From Pseudomonas fluorescens (GTDB taxonomy: Bacteria > Pseudomonadota > Gammaproteobacteria > Pseudomonadales > Pseudomonadaceae): a DNA stretch of 64,000 nt. The number at the start of each line of letters is the position of its first letter. Within the stretch, counting starts at the first letter, position 1. Both the position numbers and the translations under genes were made by a program. This document shows, one piece after another, positions 8,200 to 16,412 of the stretch. The DNA lies in contig NZ_CP148752.1 in assembly GCF_040448305.1 (NCBI RefSeq), positions 1,798,001-1,862,000 of the forward strand, given 5' to 3'. The notes under the pieces are model-generated. The model was given only the letters and a program-made list of their open reading frames with translations, was not told the origin of the DNA and made no database searches.

Positions 8200-8459
8200 C
8201 CTTGTCGAATTTTCATGCCGTTATGCCCTAGTCCCCAGGGTGCGGCAAGAGGCCATTACGCCAGATATTGTAGGTTCAGGAATGAGCCTGCGTCGGAACA
8301 AGATGAAAGAAGCTTCATCAGCCGAATTGTGAAATGCGTTTAAACACCTGAACTTATCAATTGTTTCCGGCTCTCATGCCGGTAGCCATTGGTCGTGGCG
8401 GCCTGATAAGCTCGCGGCTTTACTCGATTGCCCTTTAGGCGCATGAACAAGGAAATAGC

Positions 8460-9176
8460 ATGAAACAGCATCGGTTGGCGGCGGCGGTAGCCCTGGTTGG
8501 CCTGGTACTCGCGGGTTGTGATTCGCAGACCAGCGTAGAGCTGAAAACTCCGGCGCAAAAAGCTTCCTACGGCATTGGCCTGAACATGGGCAAGAGCCTG
8601 GCTCAGGAAGGCATGGATGACTTGGACTCCAAAGCTGTAGCCCAGGGCATCGAAGACGCCGTCGGCAAGAAAGAGCAGAAGCTCAAAGACGAAGAATTGG
8701 TCGAGGCGTTTGCCGCACTGCAAAAGCGTGCCGAAGAGCGCATGGCCAAGATGAGCGAAGAGTCGGCCGCTGCCGGCAAGAAATTCCTCGAAGATAACGC
8801 CAAGAAAGCCGGCGTGACCACCACCGCTTCGGGCTTGCAGTACGAAGTCGTGCAGAAAGCCGATGGCCCTCAGCCAAAGGCGACTGATGTAGTGACCGTG
8901 CACTACACCGGCAAGCTGACCAACGGCACCGTATTCGACAGTTCCGTCGAGCGCGGCAGCCCGATCGATCTGCCGGTCAGCGGTGTGATCCCGGGTTGGG
9001 TCGAAGGCCTGCAACTGATGCACGTTGGCGAGAAGTACAAACTGTACATCCCTGCTGACCTGGCTTACGGCGCTCAAAGCCCAAGCCCGGCGATTCCGGC
9101 CAACTCGGTGCTGGTATTCGACCTGGAACTGCTGGCCATCAAGGATCCGGCAAAAGAAGACGCCGCTGCCCAGTAA
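8460..9176 (+). CDS. FKBP-type peptidyl-prolyl isomerase, lipoprotein
   Basis: 238 residues. A lipoprotein signal with lipobox LAGC (lipidated Cys20) is followed by an FKBP_N dimerisation region (about 28-115, helix-rich with many Lys/Glu) and a C-terminal FKBP domain (about 125-228) containing VHYTGKL, FDSS and IPGWVEGLQ. It matches FkpA/Mip-like periplasmic isomerases that assist folding of envelope proteins. After Cys20 the residue is Asp, the E. coli inner-membrane retention signal, though Pseudomonas uses different rules. AAGGAA precedes the start. A hairpin terminator follows. Confidence 0.93.
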   Translation: MKQHRLAAAVALVGLVLAGCDSQTSVELKTPAQKASYGIGLNMGKSLAQEGMDDLDSKAVAQGIEDAVGKKEQKLKDEELVEAFAALQKRAEERMAKMSEESAAAGKKFLEDNAKKAGVTTTASGLQYEVVQKADGPQPKATDVVTVHYTGKLTNGTVFDSSVERGSPIDLPVSGVIPGWVEGLQLMHVGEKYKLYIPADLAYGAQSPSPAIPANSVLVFDLELLAIKDPAKEDAAAQ

Positions 9177-9193
9177 CCAGCGTCTGCTTCGAT

Positions 9194-9223
9194 AACAACG
9201 CCTCGCTTATGCGGGGCGTTGTT
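9194..9223 (+). terminator. Hairpin terminator after the FKBP gene
   Basis: A 13-bp stem, AACAACGCCTCGC/GCGGGGCGTTGTT, with a TTAT loop. The following T tract is weak. Confidence 0.6.
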
Positions 9224-9425
9224 GCATCTGGCGTTCGGCACGAGTAAACAAAACGAACAGACGCTCTAGGCCGGAGTCTTAGGCATAGTAGCGTCGGCGG
9301 TAGACGCACAAGACCGCCAAGTCAATGAAATTATAGGTTTTTTTTGATGAGTAAAAAATGCCCGATCTGAACGCAGGCCTTGTAAAACGGGCCTTACAGC
9401 GGTGAAAAGCAGCTCTGTTCACAAG

Positions 9426-9450
9426 GTTATCCACAATTTGTGTGGATAAC
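9426..9450. promoter_or_regulatory. Inverted pair of consensus DnaA boxes
   Basis: GTTATCCACA (9426-9435), five bases, then TGTGGATAAC (9441-9450). Each arm contains the full nine-base DnaA box TTATCCACA, and the palindrome is perfect over 10 bp per side. It ends 18 bases before the DUF1232 start codon, in promoter/leader position. Confidence 0.7.
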
Positions 9451-9468
9451 ATTTCAATGGGAGGAAAG

Positions 9469-9924
9469 ATGAAAATACCCTGGAATTTCGCTCGTTTCCT
9501 GCCACTGGCCGGACGCCTGCTGGCACGCGGCCGATTGCCGACGCTGTTGTTCGCGGTTGCCAGCAAAGGCGCGAGCCAGGGCTATCGACTGGGCAAGCTC
9601 AAGGACGACTTGAAGCTGTTGCAGGCACTCTGCCTGGCCTACTGGCGTGGTGAGTATCGAGCCATCAGCCCCAAGGCGCTGGTTTCGGTTGTCGCGGGCC
9701 TGATGTATTTCCTCAGTCCGTTGGATGCGATCCCGGATTTCATTCCAGTGTTCGGCATGCTCGATGACATCGCGGTACTGGCATGGCTGATGAAAGTGCT
9801 CGATGACGAGCTCAATGCCTTCCGCGCCTGGCGCAAACGGCAGGTGCCGGAGAAGCTCGCGGTGGTCGAGCGTCTGCCTGATACCCCCGAGCAACTGCAA
9901 CTTCAAGGCCCGAAAAAACACTGA
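9469..9924 (+). CDS. DUF1232 (YkvA-family) protein
   Basis: 151 residues. The conserved YkvA/DUF1232 block lies at about 75-115 (YFLSPLDAIPDFIPVFGMLDD), a short hydrophobic hairpin with invariant Pro and Asp residues. The function of the family is not established; members are small membrane-associated proteins. The start at 9469 has GGGAGGAAAG just upstream, and an earlier in-frame GTG at 9442 lies inside the DnaA-box palindrome and is rejected. The gene stands alone, and its only visible regulatory feature is that palindrome. Confidence 0.87.
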   Translation: MKIPWNFARFLPLAGRLLARGRLPTLLFAVASKGASQGYRLGKLKDDLKLLQALCLAYWRGEYRAISPKALVSVVAGLMYFLSPLDAIPDFIPVFGMLDDIAVLAWLMKVLDDELNAFRAWRKRQVPEKLAVVERLPDTPEQLQLQGPKKH

Positions 9925-10038
9925 GTCGATTTCGACCTGTTCACAGATTGATGCCCCCCGCGACCTTGGCCGCTGTTAGGATTACACTTCTAGGGAAAAG
10001 TGCCGACTCGCTAAGTGTTGTTGTCCTACGGGGTAGTC

Positions 10039-10380
10039 ATGGATATTCAGATAATTACACGCGAAGGCGAACCCGAATATGCGGTTCTGCCATGGGCTCA
10101 GTATCAGGCGTTACTGAAAGCAGCGGGGGTCAAGGAGCAAGCGTCACCTCAAGCCACGAAGCTTCAGGCGGCAACACCAGACGCGATTCTTCCGGGTCTG
10201 GATCAACTACGCAGTTTGCGCGAAGGGAAGGGCATCGCCATAGAGGCGCTGGCCCGCACGGTAGGCATCAGCCCGTCTTACCTGGCCATGATCGAAAGTG
10301 GCGAGCGTCTGCCCGACGCCGCGATTCGTCGCAGCCTGGCCTGGGAATTGACGGTGCCGGGGTGGAGGGATGAATCGTGA
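10039..10380 (+). CDS. XRE-family HTH regulator with a Phd-like N-terminus (possible BswR)
   Basis: 113 residues in two parts. Residues 1-35 (MDIQIITREGEPEYAVLPW...) look like the start of Phd/YefM-type antitoxin folds. Residues about 55-110 form an XRE helix-turn-helix (LREGKGIAIEALARTVGISP). It resembles, from memory, the P. aeruginosa swarming and biofilm regulator BswR (PA2780); this is unverified. The start at 10039 follows GGGG; an earlier in-frame TTG at 10015 is less likely. It overlaps the next gene by four bases, and a third gene follows directly, giving a three-gene operon. Confidence 0.75.
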   Translation: MDIQIITREGEPEYAVLPWAQYQALLKAAGVKEQASPQATKLQAATPDAILPGLDQLRSLREGKGIAIEALARTVGISPSYLAMIESGERLPDAAIRRSLAWELTVPGWRDES

Positions 10381-10748
10381 GCGTACGCATCAGTCGTCAA
10401 CATTGGGACGGATTGCTAGGCGAACTGGATCAGGCGCGTCGCCAGCGCCATCTGTTGACGTATCGGGCATTACTGGAACGTTTGCAGTTGCCGACTCCGG
10501 CCATGCAAACCCTGACGGCGGCCCTTGAGCATCTGGCGGCCCTGGACGCCAGGGCGGAGCAACCATTGCGCAGTTCACTGGTGATCAGCCAGGGCGCCAG
10601 CCGCTTGCCGCGCACCGGATTCTTTGAATGTGTCGAGCGTCTCGGGCGTTTTTCCGGGCCCTCGGACGGCGTTGCCGCCGCGTCCTGGCATGCTTCGGAA
10701 GTGGTGCGGGTGTTCGAGTACGAATACCCGGAATCGGCTGAGGCCTGA
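10377..10748 (+). CDS. Conserved protein of unknown function
   Basis: 123 residues, soluble, with a GTG start overlapping the upstream stop as GTGA, which indicates translational coupling to the XRE gene. The N-terminal half is helical and Arg/Leu rich (QARRQRHLLTYRALLERLQLPTPAMQTL). The C-terminal part ends in an acidic FEYEYPESAEA tail. I do not recognise a domain. Position suggests that it partners the XRE regulator. A toxin role was considered, but there is no catalytic signature. Confidence 0.7.
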   Translation: MSVRISRQHWDGLLGELDQARRQRHLLTYRALLERLQLPTPAMQTLTAALEHLAALDARAEQPLRSSLVISQGASRLPRTGFFECVERLGRFSGPSDGVAAASWHASEVVRVFEYEYPESAEA

Positions 10749-11156
10749 GTGTTTTTACAACTCAAGGCGCGGGCCGGTTACTGGCTCGCGCGCCGATTGT
10801 TTCACTGGCCATGGTTTGTCCGTCAGCCACGCGGCTGGCGCTGGCTCGAAGGCCAGTTCGCACGCATGGCCAACCTGGGCGATGTCGGCGCCCAGAGCTT
10901 CTATGGGCACATCCTGACGTTTCGCGGCGTCGGCCTCGGTGCTCGTGAGGAGGGCGTGCGTTTGTTGCGCCTGGCGGCCTTGGCGGGCGATGGCAAGGCG
11001 GCGTATCAAGTGGGCGTGATCAGTCTGGCCGGGACGGCGGGCAAGGCACCGGACCCGGTCGAAGCGGCGCGATTCTGGGAGATCGCGGCGAAGGCCGGGC
11101 ATCCGTTGGCGGCGATCAAGCTCGAAGAGCTGAAGTCTTCCTCTGCGCCTCGTTGA
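10749..11156 (+). CDS. Sel1-repeat (TPR-like) protein
   Basis: 135 residues with a GTG start immediately after the TGA of the previous gene (no spacer), so it is the third gene of the XRE operon. An aromatic and basic N-terminal region (LARRLFHWPWFVRQPRGWRW) precedes two or three Sel1-type repeats (about 45-130): GVRLLRLAALAGDGKAAYQVG, then AARFWEIAAKAGHPLAAIKLEE. Sel1 repeats make protein-protein interaction solenoids. No signal peptide is obvious. The function is probably as an adaptor for its operon partners. Confidence 0.75.
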   Translation: MFLQLKARAGYWLARRLFHWPWFVRQPRGWRWLEGQFARMANLGDVGAQSFYGHILTFRGVGLGAREEGVRLLRLAALAGDGKAAYQVGVISLAGTAGKAPDPVEAARFWEIAAKAGHPLAAIKLEELKSSSAPR

Positions 11157-11180
11157 TTGCAGTGATGCCGAACAGCACCC

Positions 11181-12971
11181 TTATCGATGCCCGGAAACGA
11201 GCACCTCATCTTCAGTCGAAACCACCAGGCTATCAATCACATACACGCTATAGCCCTGCACATTCTTCGCATGGTGCTTGGCCTGCGATGCCATCTCGGC
11301 TAACTGGCTCGCATCGAGTTGTTCACAGGCCTGTGGATGCAAATGCACCACGCCGATCGACAGCGACAACAACGCAAACTCCTGGCGCTGACCCTGGCGA
11401 TTGGGTGCGATGAAGCAGCCGGCTTCCAGGTGTTCGCTGCGGTAGAAGCGTCGGCACTGGCTCTGGAAGTCGTCGAGCAACTGGTTCAAGCGTTTGCGCC
11501 AGTCTTCCGGGCTGAGTACCAGCAGGAAATCATCACCGCCAATATGGCCGACGAAGTCGCGGGACGGGTCGACGCGGTCGTTCAGGCATTGCGCCAGGCA
11601 CAGCAGGACTTCGTCGCCGCGACCATAGCCGTAGATGTCGTTGAAGGGTTTGAAGCTATCAATGTCCACGTAGCAGATCACCGATTCCCGTCGCTGTTGC
11701 AGAAGCCGCGTCAGGCATTGCTGGATCGGCACGTTGCCCGGAAGCAAGGTCAGCGGGTTGGCATAGCGGGCCTGCTGGATCTTCAGTTCCGTGATCAGCT
11801 TGAGCACGTCAATCACCCGGCCCAACCCCAGATAACCGCCGTTGAGGGTGATGATGAAATCTTCTTCGATGCGCTGGCGGGCACGGCTGGTGATCAGGCG
11901 GCTGACCTGTTGCAGGGACTGGCTCAGTTCGACGGCGAGGAAGTCATCGTTCATCAGGCGGCTGATGGGCTTGCGGGCGAACAGGTCGGTGGCAAAGGGC
12001 TTGAGCAGGGCGTCGGAGAGCGAATGACGATGGACAATGCCGCAGGGCTGACCCTGTTCATCCAGGACTGCCAGCGAGTTCAGGTTGGCCTGGCGGCGAA
12101 AGGCTTCGAGCACCGTGGCGGTCGGGGTGTCCCGGTTCACCGCGGGCAGCTCGTTGAGCAGGGCGCTGAGGTCGCTGCCGTCTTCGCTCAGGACAACGGC
12201 GATGCTGTCCTGTCGGGGCATCAATGCCCGGGCCTCCCGTGGCGGGTGTTCCTGGGGGCGGCAGAGCAGATAGCCCTGCACCAGGTCCACGCCCATTTCG
12301 GTCAGCACCGTGAGTTCTTCCTGGAGCTCGATACCTTCGGCGATGACTTGCGCCCGCGAGGCCTTGGCGATTTGCAGGATCGAGCCGACGAACTCGCGCT
12401 TGAGCGCGTCCTGATGAATGCCATCAATGAAATGCCGGTCGATTTTCACGTAATCGGGCCGCAGTTCGGACCACAAGCGCAAACTCGAATAGCCCGCCCC
12501 CAGATCATCCAGTGCAATCGAAAACCCCATCGCCCGATAGTGATGCAGGGCGGTTTGCAACAGCTGGAAATCATCCGTCGGCGTCTGTTCCGTGAGCTCG
12601 ATGACCACCTGGCTCGGCGCAATGCCGAAATCCTGCAGCAATTGCAGGGTGCGCCCCGGTTGATGGGCCGCTTCGAGCAGGGACTCCGGGGACACGTTAA
12701 GGAACAACATGCCAGGCAGTTGTTGCTCATTGAAGCGTCGGCAAGCGCTTTCGCGGCAGGCAATTTCCAGCTCGCTCAGGCGTCCGGCCTGGCGGGCGAC
12801 GGCGAACAGGGCGACAGGGGAGTGCAGCGGGCTGTTGGAGGGGCCGCGACTGAGGGCTTCGTAGCCGAGAATGCGCCGTTCAGAGAGGCTGATGATCGGT
12901 TGGAACAGGCTGTGCAAACCGCTTTGACTCAGGATCGAGCTCAAGGCACTCAGCTGTTCGGTTGTGGTCAT
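11181..12971 (-). CDS. EAL-CBS-GGDEF cyclic-di-GMP protein
   Basis: 596 residues, cytoplasmic, with no transmembrane segment or PAS domain. The EAL domain (about 15-245) keeps the YEALSRG, ELTE, DDLGAGYS, KIDR, AEGIE and QGYLL motifs, so c-di-GMP phosphodiesterase activity is expected. A CBS pair (about 265-395) probably senses an adenine nucleotide. A C-terminal GGDEF domain (about 405-565) carries GGDDF, a substitution often compatible with cyclase activity. The order, with EAL first and GGDEF last, is the reverse of the common arrangement. It sits downstream of prc, separated by a terminator hairpin that ends about 15 bases before its start codon. Confidence 0.88.
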   Translation of the reverse strand: MTTTEQLSALSSILSQSGLHSLFQPIISLSERRILGYEALSRGPSNSPLHSPVALFAVARQAGRLSELEIACRESACRRFNEQQLPGMLFLNVSPESLLEAAHQPGRTLQLLQDFGIAPSQVVIELTEQTPTDDFQLLQTALHHYRAMGFSIALDDLGAGYSSLRLWSELRPDYVKIDRHFIDGIHQDALKREFVGSILQIAKASRAQVIAEGIELQEELTVLTEMGVDLVQGYLLCRPQEHPPREARALMPRQDSIAVVLSEDGSDLSALLNELPAVNRDTPTATVLEAFRRQANLNSLAVLDEQGQPCGIVHRHSLSDALLKPFATDLFARKPISRLMNDDFLAVELSQSLQQVSRLITSRARQRIEEDFIITLNGGYLGLGRVIDVLKLITELKIQQARYANPLTLLPGNVPIQQCLTRLLQQRRESVICYVDIDSFKPFNDIYGYGRGDEVLLCLAQCLNDRVDPSRDFVGHIGGDDFLLVLSPEDWRKRLNQLLDDFQSQCRRFYRSEHLEAGCFIAPNRQGQRQEFALLSLSIGVVHLHPQACEQLDASQLAEMASQAKHHAKNVQGYSVYVIDSLVVSTEDEVLVSGHR

Positions 12972-12985
12972 GGCGATCTCTGGCG

Positions 12986-13036
12986 ATAAAAAAGGACCGA
13001 GCGTGCCCTTGGTAAAAAGAGCACGCCCGGTCCTTT
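12986..13036 (-). terminator. Intrinsic terminator between prc and the EAL gene
   Basis: On the minus strand, AAAGGACCGGGCGTGC pairs with GCACGCTCGGTCCTTT across a 14-base loop and is followed by a T run. It should stop prc transcripts and forms the leader of the EAL-CBS-GGDEF gene. Confidence 0.8.
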
Positions 13037-13116
13037 ATTTCACGACAGAGTGATGACTGTTTGATGACGCTCCGGGGAGCGTAAACATTAAATTGCCATC
13101 AGTTGCTTGTGAAAAC

Positions 13117-15231
13117 TCAGTGCTTGGCCACTGCCGTGTTGAGTTTCAGGTAGTCCAGCAGAATCCGCCCGGTTTCGCTGAGGTATGCGTCGTCTTCCGG
13201 TTTGGTCTTGTCATCCTCGGCCGCAATGGCGTCCTCGTCTTCTTTCTTCAGCTCTTTGAGCGGTTCTTCGCCCTTGGCCTTGCGACGGATGTTTTCCATG
13301 GTCAGCTGTTTGGCTTCGATGTCGGCGTGCTGGGCACGACGCTCGACTTCATTGAGGCTGACGGTTTTCTCGGTCATCAGCTTCTGCGCCAGGGCCAGCT
13401 TGTCGCGGATGAACACGAACTCCGCATCCTTGGCTGTACGCACGTCATGCTCGGACTGGAGCTGCGAAATGTACGGCTTGAAGGGGTCGAGCGCAGGCTT
13501 GATCGCCGCCTTGATGGTGTCCCACGGCATGGCTTCCGGCAGGGCGCTTTCACCGATTTCCTTGGTGTCGATGAGCGACGGGTAATCGATGTCCGGCAAG
13601 ACGCCCTGATGCTGGGTGCTCTGCCCGGAAACCCGGTAGAACTTGGCCAGGGTCAGTTTCAGCTCGCCATGGTTGAGCGGCTGAATGGTCTGCACGGTGC
13701 CTTTGCCAAAGGTCTGGCCGCCGATGATCAGTGCGCGGTGGTAGTCCTGCATGGCGCCGGCAAAAATCTCCGAAGCCGAGGCGGACAAGCGGTTGACCAG
13801 CAACGCCATCGGGCCTTTGTAGAACGCGCCCGGGTTTTCATCTTCCAGGACATCGACACGGCCATCGGCGTTACGCACGAGCACGGTCGGGCCTTTGTCG
13901 ATGAACAGGCTGGTCAGCTCGGTGGCCTCTTGCAGGGAACCGCCGCCGTTGTTGCGCAGGTCGATGACCACGCCGTCGACTTTCTCTTTCTGCAACTCGG
14001 TCAGCAGTTTCTTGACGTCGCGGGTGGTGCTCTTGTAATCCGGGTCGCCGGCACGGAAGGCCTTGAAGTCCAGATAGAACGCCGGGATTTCGATAATGCC
14101 GAGCTTGTAGTCCTTGCCGTCCTGCTTCAGGTTCAAGACCGATTTTTTCACGGCCTGATCTTCAAGCTTCACCGCTTCACGGGTGATCGGCACGATCTTG
14201 GTGGTCTGGTCGTTCGGCGCATTGCTGGCCGGGATGACTTCCAGGCGCACCACGGTGCCCTTCGGACCACGGATCAGCTTGACCACTTCGTCCAGGCGCC
14301 AGCCCACGACGTCGACCATTTCCTTGTTGCCCTGGGCAACGCCGATGATCTTGTCGGCCGGTGCAACCTGCTTGGTCTTGTCCGCCGGACCTGCCGGCAC
14401 CAGGCGCACGACTTTCACCTGGTCGTTATCGCTCTGCAACACGGCGCCGATGCCCTCGAGGGACAGGCTCATGTTGATGTCGAAGTTCTCCGCGTTATCC
14501 GGCGACAGATAGTTGGTGTGCGGGTCGTAGGACATGGCGAAGGTGTTGATGTACGCCTGGAAGATGTCTTCCGCGCGGGTCTGGTCCAGGCGCGCCAACT
14601 GGTTCTTGTAGCGCTTGGTCAGGGTTTCCTGGATCTGCTTGGAATCCTTGCCGGCGATCTTCTGACGCAGGACTTCGTCCTTGACGCGTTTGCGCCACAG
14701 GTCGTCGAGTTCTGCGGTGGATTTGAGCCAAGGGGCGTCCTTGCGGTCGATCAGCAAGGTTTCCTTGGTGGTGAAGTCGATCTTGTCGACGCCCTTGTTC
14801 AGCTCGGCAAGGGCGAAGTCCAGACGCGCCTTTACGCGGTCCAGGTAGCGCTTGTAGATGGTGAACCCGGCGTTCAGGTCGCCGCTCTTGAGGAAATCGT
14901 CGAACTGCGTCTTCCACTTGTCGAATTCGGCAATGTCGCTGGCCATGAAGTAGCTGCGCGACGGATCCAGCAGCTTGAGGTAGCTGTCGTAGATGATCAC
15001 CGAGCGTGCGTCATCGAGTGGCGGCTTGCTGTAGTGGTGGCGCTTGAGCAACTCCACGACGTTCAGGCTGGCGATCACTTCGTCACGATCGGGTTGAAGC
15101 TTGTCCCAGCTATTGGCTGCGAAAGTATTGCTCGACATCGGCAGCAAGCCGATACCGATGAATAAGGCGAGGGCAGTGCTGGGGAACAGATGCTTCATGC
15201 TGATTCGACGCGGGGACAATTGATAACGCAT
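13117..15231 (-). CDS. prc: Tail-specific periplasmic protease Prc (AlgO)
   Basis: 704 residues from the first ATG; a second ATG at 15198 (MKHLFPSTAL) gives a cleaner signal peptide and may be the true start. After the signal come a helical N-terminal domain (about 45-245), a PDZ domain (about 255-335), the S41 protease core (about 370-560) and a charged C-terminal helical region. The catalytic dyad is Ser485 in RLSASASEIF and Lys510 in TFGKGTVQ, placed by the 25-residue spacing of E. coli Prc. Prc degrades periplasmic proteins with non-polar C-termini. In P. aeruginosa it is AlgO, which cleaves mutant MucA and so affects alginate control. A quinone oxidoreductase gene diverges from it. Confidence 0.95.
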   Translation of the reverse strand: MRYQLSPRRISMKHLFPSTALALFIGIGLLPMSSNTFAANSWDKLQPDRDEVIASLNVVELLKRHHYSKPPLDDARSVIIYDSYLKLLDPSRSYFMASDIAEFDKWKTQFDDFLKSGDLNAGFTIYKRYLDRVKARLDFALAELNKGVDKIDFTTKETLLIDRKDAPWLKSTAELDDLWRKRVKDEVLRQKIAGKDSKQIQETLTKRYKNQLARLDQTRAEDIFQAYINTFAMSYDPHTNYLSPDNAENFDINMSLSLEGIGAVLQSDNDQVKVVRLVPAGPADKTKQVAPADKIIGVAQGNKEMVDVVGWRLDEVVKLIRGPKGTVVRLEVIPASNAPNDQTTKIVPITREAVKLEDQAVKKSVLNLKQDGKDYKLGIIEIPAFYLDFKAFRAGDPDYKSTTRDVKKLLTELQKEKVDGVVIDLRNNGGGSLQEATELTSLFIDKGPTVLVRNADGRVDVLEDENPGAFYKGPMALLVNRLSASASEIFAGAMQDYHRALIIGGQTFGKGTVQTIQPLNHGELKLTLAKFYRVSGQSTQHQGVLPDIDYPSLIDTKEIGESALPEAMPWDTIKAAIKPALDPFKPYISQLQSEHDVRTAKDAEFVFIRDKLALAQKLMTEKTVSLNEVERRAQHADIEAKQLTMENIRRKAKGEEPLKELKKEDEDAIAAEDDKTKPEDDAYLSETGRILLDYLKLNTAVAKH

Positions 15232-15336
15232 ATTAGGCCGTCTTTGAAGTCGCCGGTTCTTTGGGAGCCGGTCGCATAATGCAAAAAGCCCGGCGCTATA
15301 GCTTCGGGCTCAGTCCAGACTCACTATGGAGGCACT

Positions 15337-16299
15337 GTGAAAGCATTGCAAGGCGTTGACGGTCGAGTGGTGTGGGTTGATGAGCCGAGTCCTACATGCG
15401 ATGTAGGGCAAGTTCGTATCCGAGTGTCGGCAGCGGGTCTCAATCGCGCCGATTTATTGCAGAAGGCAGGCCTTTATCCGCCGCCGCCGGGGGCTAGCCA
15501 AGTGCTTGGTCTAGAGTGCTCGGGCGTGATCAGCGAGGTTGGCGCCGGGTCCTCCTGGCAGATTGGCGATCGGGTTTGCGCCTTGCTGGCCGGGGGCGGG
15601 ATGGCCGAAGAGGTGGTTGTCGACGGGCGGCACGTGCTGCCGGTTCCCGACGGAATGTCACTGGTTGAAGCGGCAGCATTGCCCGAGGTTTATGCAACTG
15701 TCTGGCTGAATCTGTTTCAACTGGCTGCGCTCAAACCGGGTCAGAAAGTTCTTCTGCATGCCGGGGCAAGTGGAATTGGTTCAGCGGCCATTCAGCTGTG
15801 CAAGGCCTTCGGCAACCCGTGTTGGGTCAGTGTTGGCTCCGCCGAGCGACTGGCGTACTGCGAAGCGCTGGGGGCCCAGGGCGGCGTGGTGCGTAATGAC
15901 GATCTGGAGAGCCTGCGGGATCTGGGGCCGTTCGACGTGATTCTCGACCCGGTGGGCGGCAATTACGCGGCTTTGAACCTCAAGCTGCTGGCCCAGGATG
16001 GCCGTTGGGTGTTGATCGGTCTGATGGGCGGCCGCGAGGCCAAGCTGGATCTGGCCCAGGTGCTGGCCAAGCGTGTGCAGTTGCTGGGTTCGACCCTGCG
16101 CAGCCGTGACGATCAATTCAAGGCGGATCTGTTCAGTGATCTGAGCCAGCACGTGTGGCCGCTGTTTGCCGAGGGACGCTTGAGCCCGCAACTGGCCAGG
16201 ACATTCCCGATCAAGGATGCCGAGACGGCGTTTGCCGAGCTGGCGAGTAATACCGTGGCGGGGAAGGTGGTGTTGGTGATTGATGAAAGTCTGAGCTGA
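15337..16299 (+). CDS. NAD(P)H:quinone oxidoreductase, zinc-free MDR family
   Basis: 320 residues with a GTG start (GGAGG four bases upstream). It is a medium-chain dehydrogenase/reductase of the quinone oxidoreductase (TP53I3/PIG3-like) type. The N-terminal GroES-like domain contains AAGLNRADLLQ and YPPPPGAS. The nucleotide-binding motif is HAGASGIGSAAIQL (about 140-155). Zinc-ligand cysteines of alcohol dehydrogenases are absent. It probably reduces quinones or related electrophiles in the cytoplasm. It is transcribed divergently from prc and ended by a REPIN. Confidence 0.92.
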   Translation: MKALQGVDGRVVWVDEPSPTCDVGQVRIRVSAAGLNRADLLQKAGLYPPPPGASQVLGLECSGVISEVGAGSSWQIGDRVCALLAGGGMAEEVVVDGRHVLPVPDGMSLVEAAALPEVYATVWLNLFQLAALKPGQKVLLHAGASGIGSAAIQLCKAFGNPCWVSVGSAERLAYCEALGAQGGVVRNDDLESLRDLGPFDVILDPVGGNYAALNLKLLAQDGRWVLIGLMGGREAKLDLAQVLAKRVQLLGSTLRSRDDQFKADLFSDLSQHVWPLFAEGRLSPQLARTFPIKDAETAFAELASNTVAGKVVLVIDESLS

Positions 16300-16311
16300 C
16301 AACACTGAACC

Positions 16312-16400
16312 TGTGGGAGCGGGCTTGCTCGCGAAAGCGGTGTGTCATTCAACGATGTATTGACTGATTCGACGCCTTCGCGAGCAAGCCCGCTCCCACA
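16312..16400. repeat. REPIN
   Basis: A GTGGGAGCGGGCTTGCTCGCG arm and its complement around a 40-base loop. It lies between convergent genes. Confidence 0.92.
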
Positions 16401-16412
16401 GGGGGGCTTGCG

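Noticed and set aside
9426..9450. DnaA-box pair as a replication origin.
   Set aside because: Only two boxes, no AT-rich unwinding element with clustered boxes and no dnaA/dnaN/gyrB neighbours.
10039..10748. XRE gene plus following small gene as a toxin-antitoxin pair.
   Set aside because: The second protein lacks any toxin signature, and a third Sel1 gene is coupled to them.
11319..12989. A 556-residue plus-strand ORF opposite the EAL-CBS-GGDEF gene.
   Set aside because: Antisense shadow; low-complexity Gln/Val-rich product without recognisable motifs.
13093..15165. A 690-residue plus-strand ORF opposite prc.
   Set aside because: It is an antisense shadow in high-GC DNA. prc on the other strand has full catalytic motifs.
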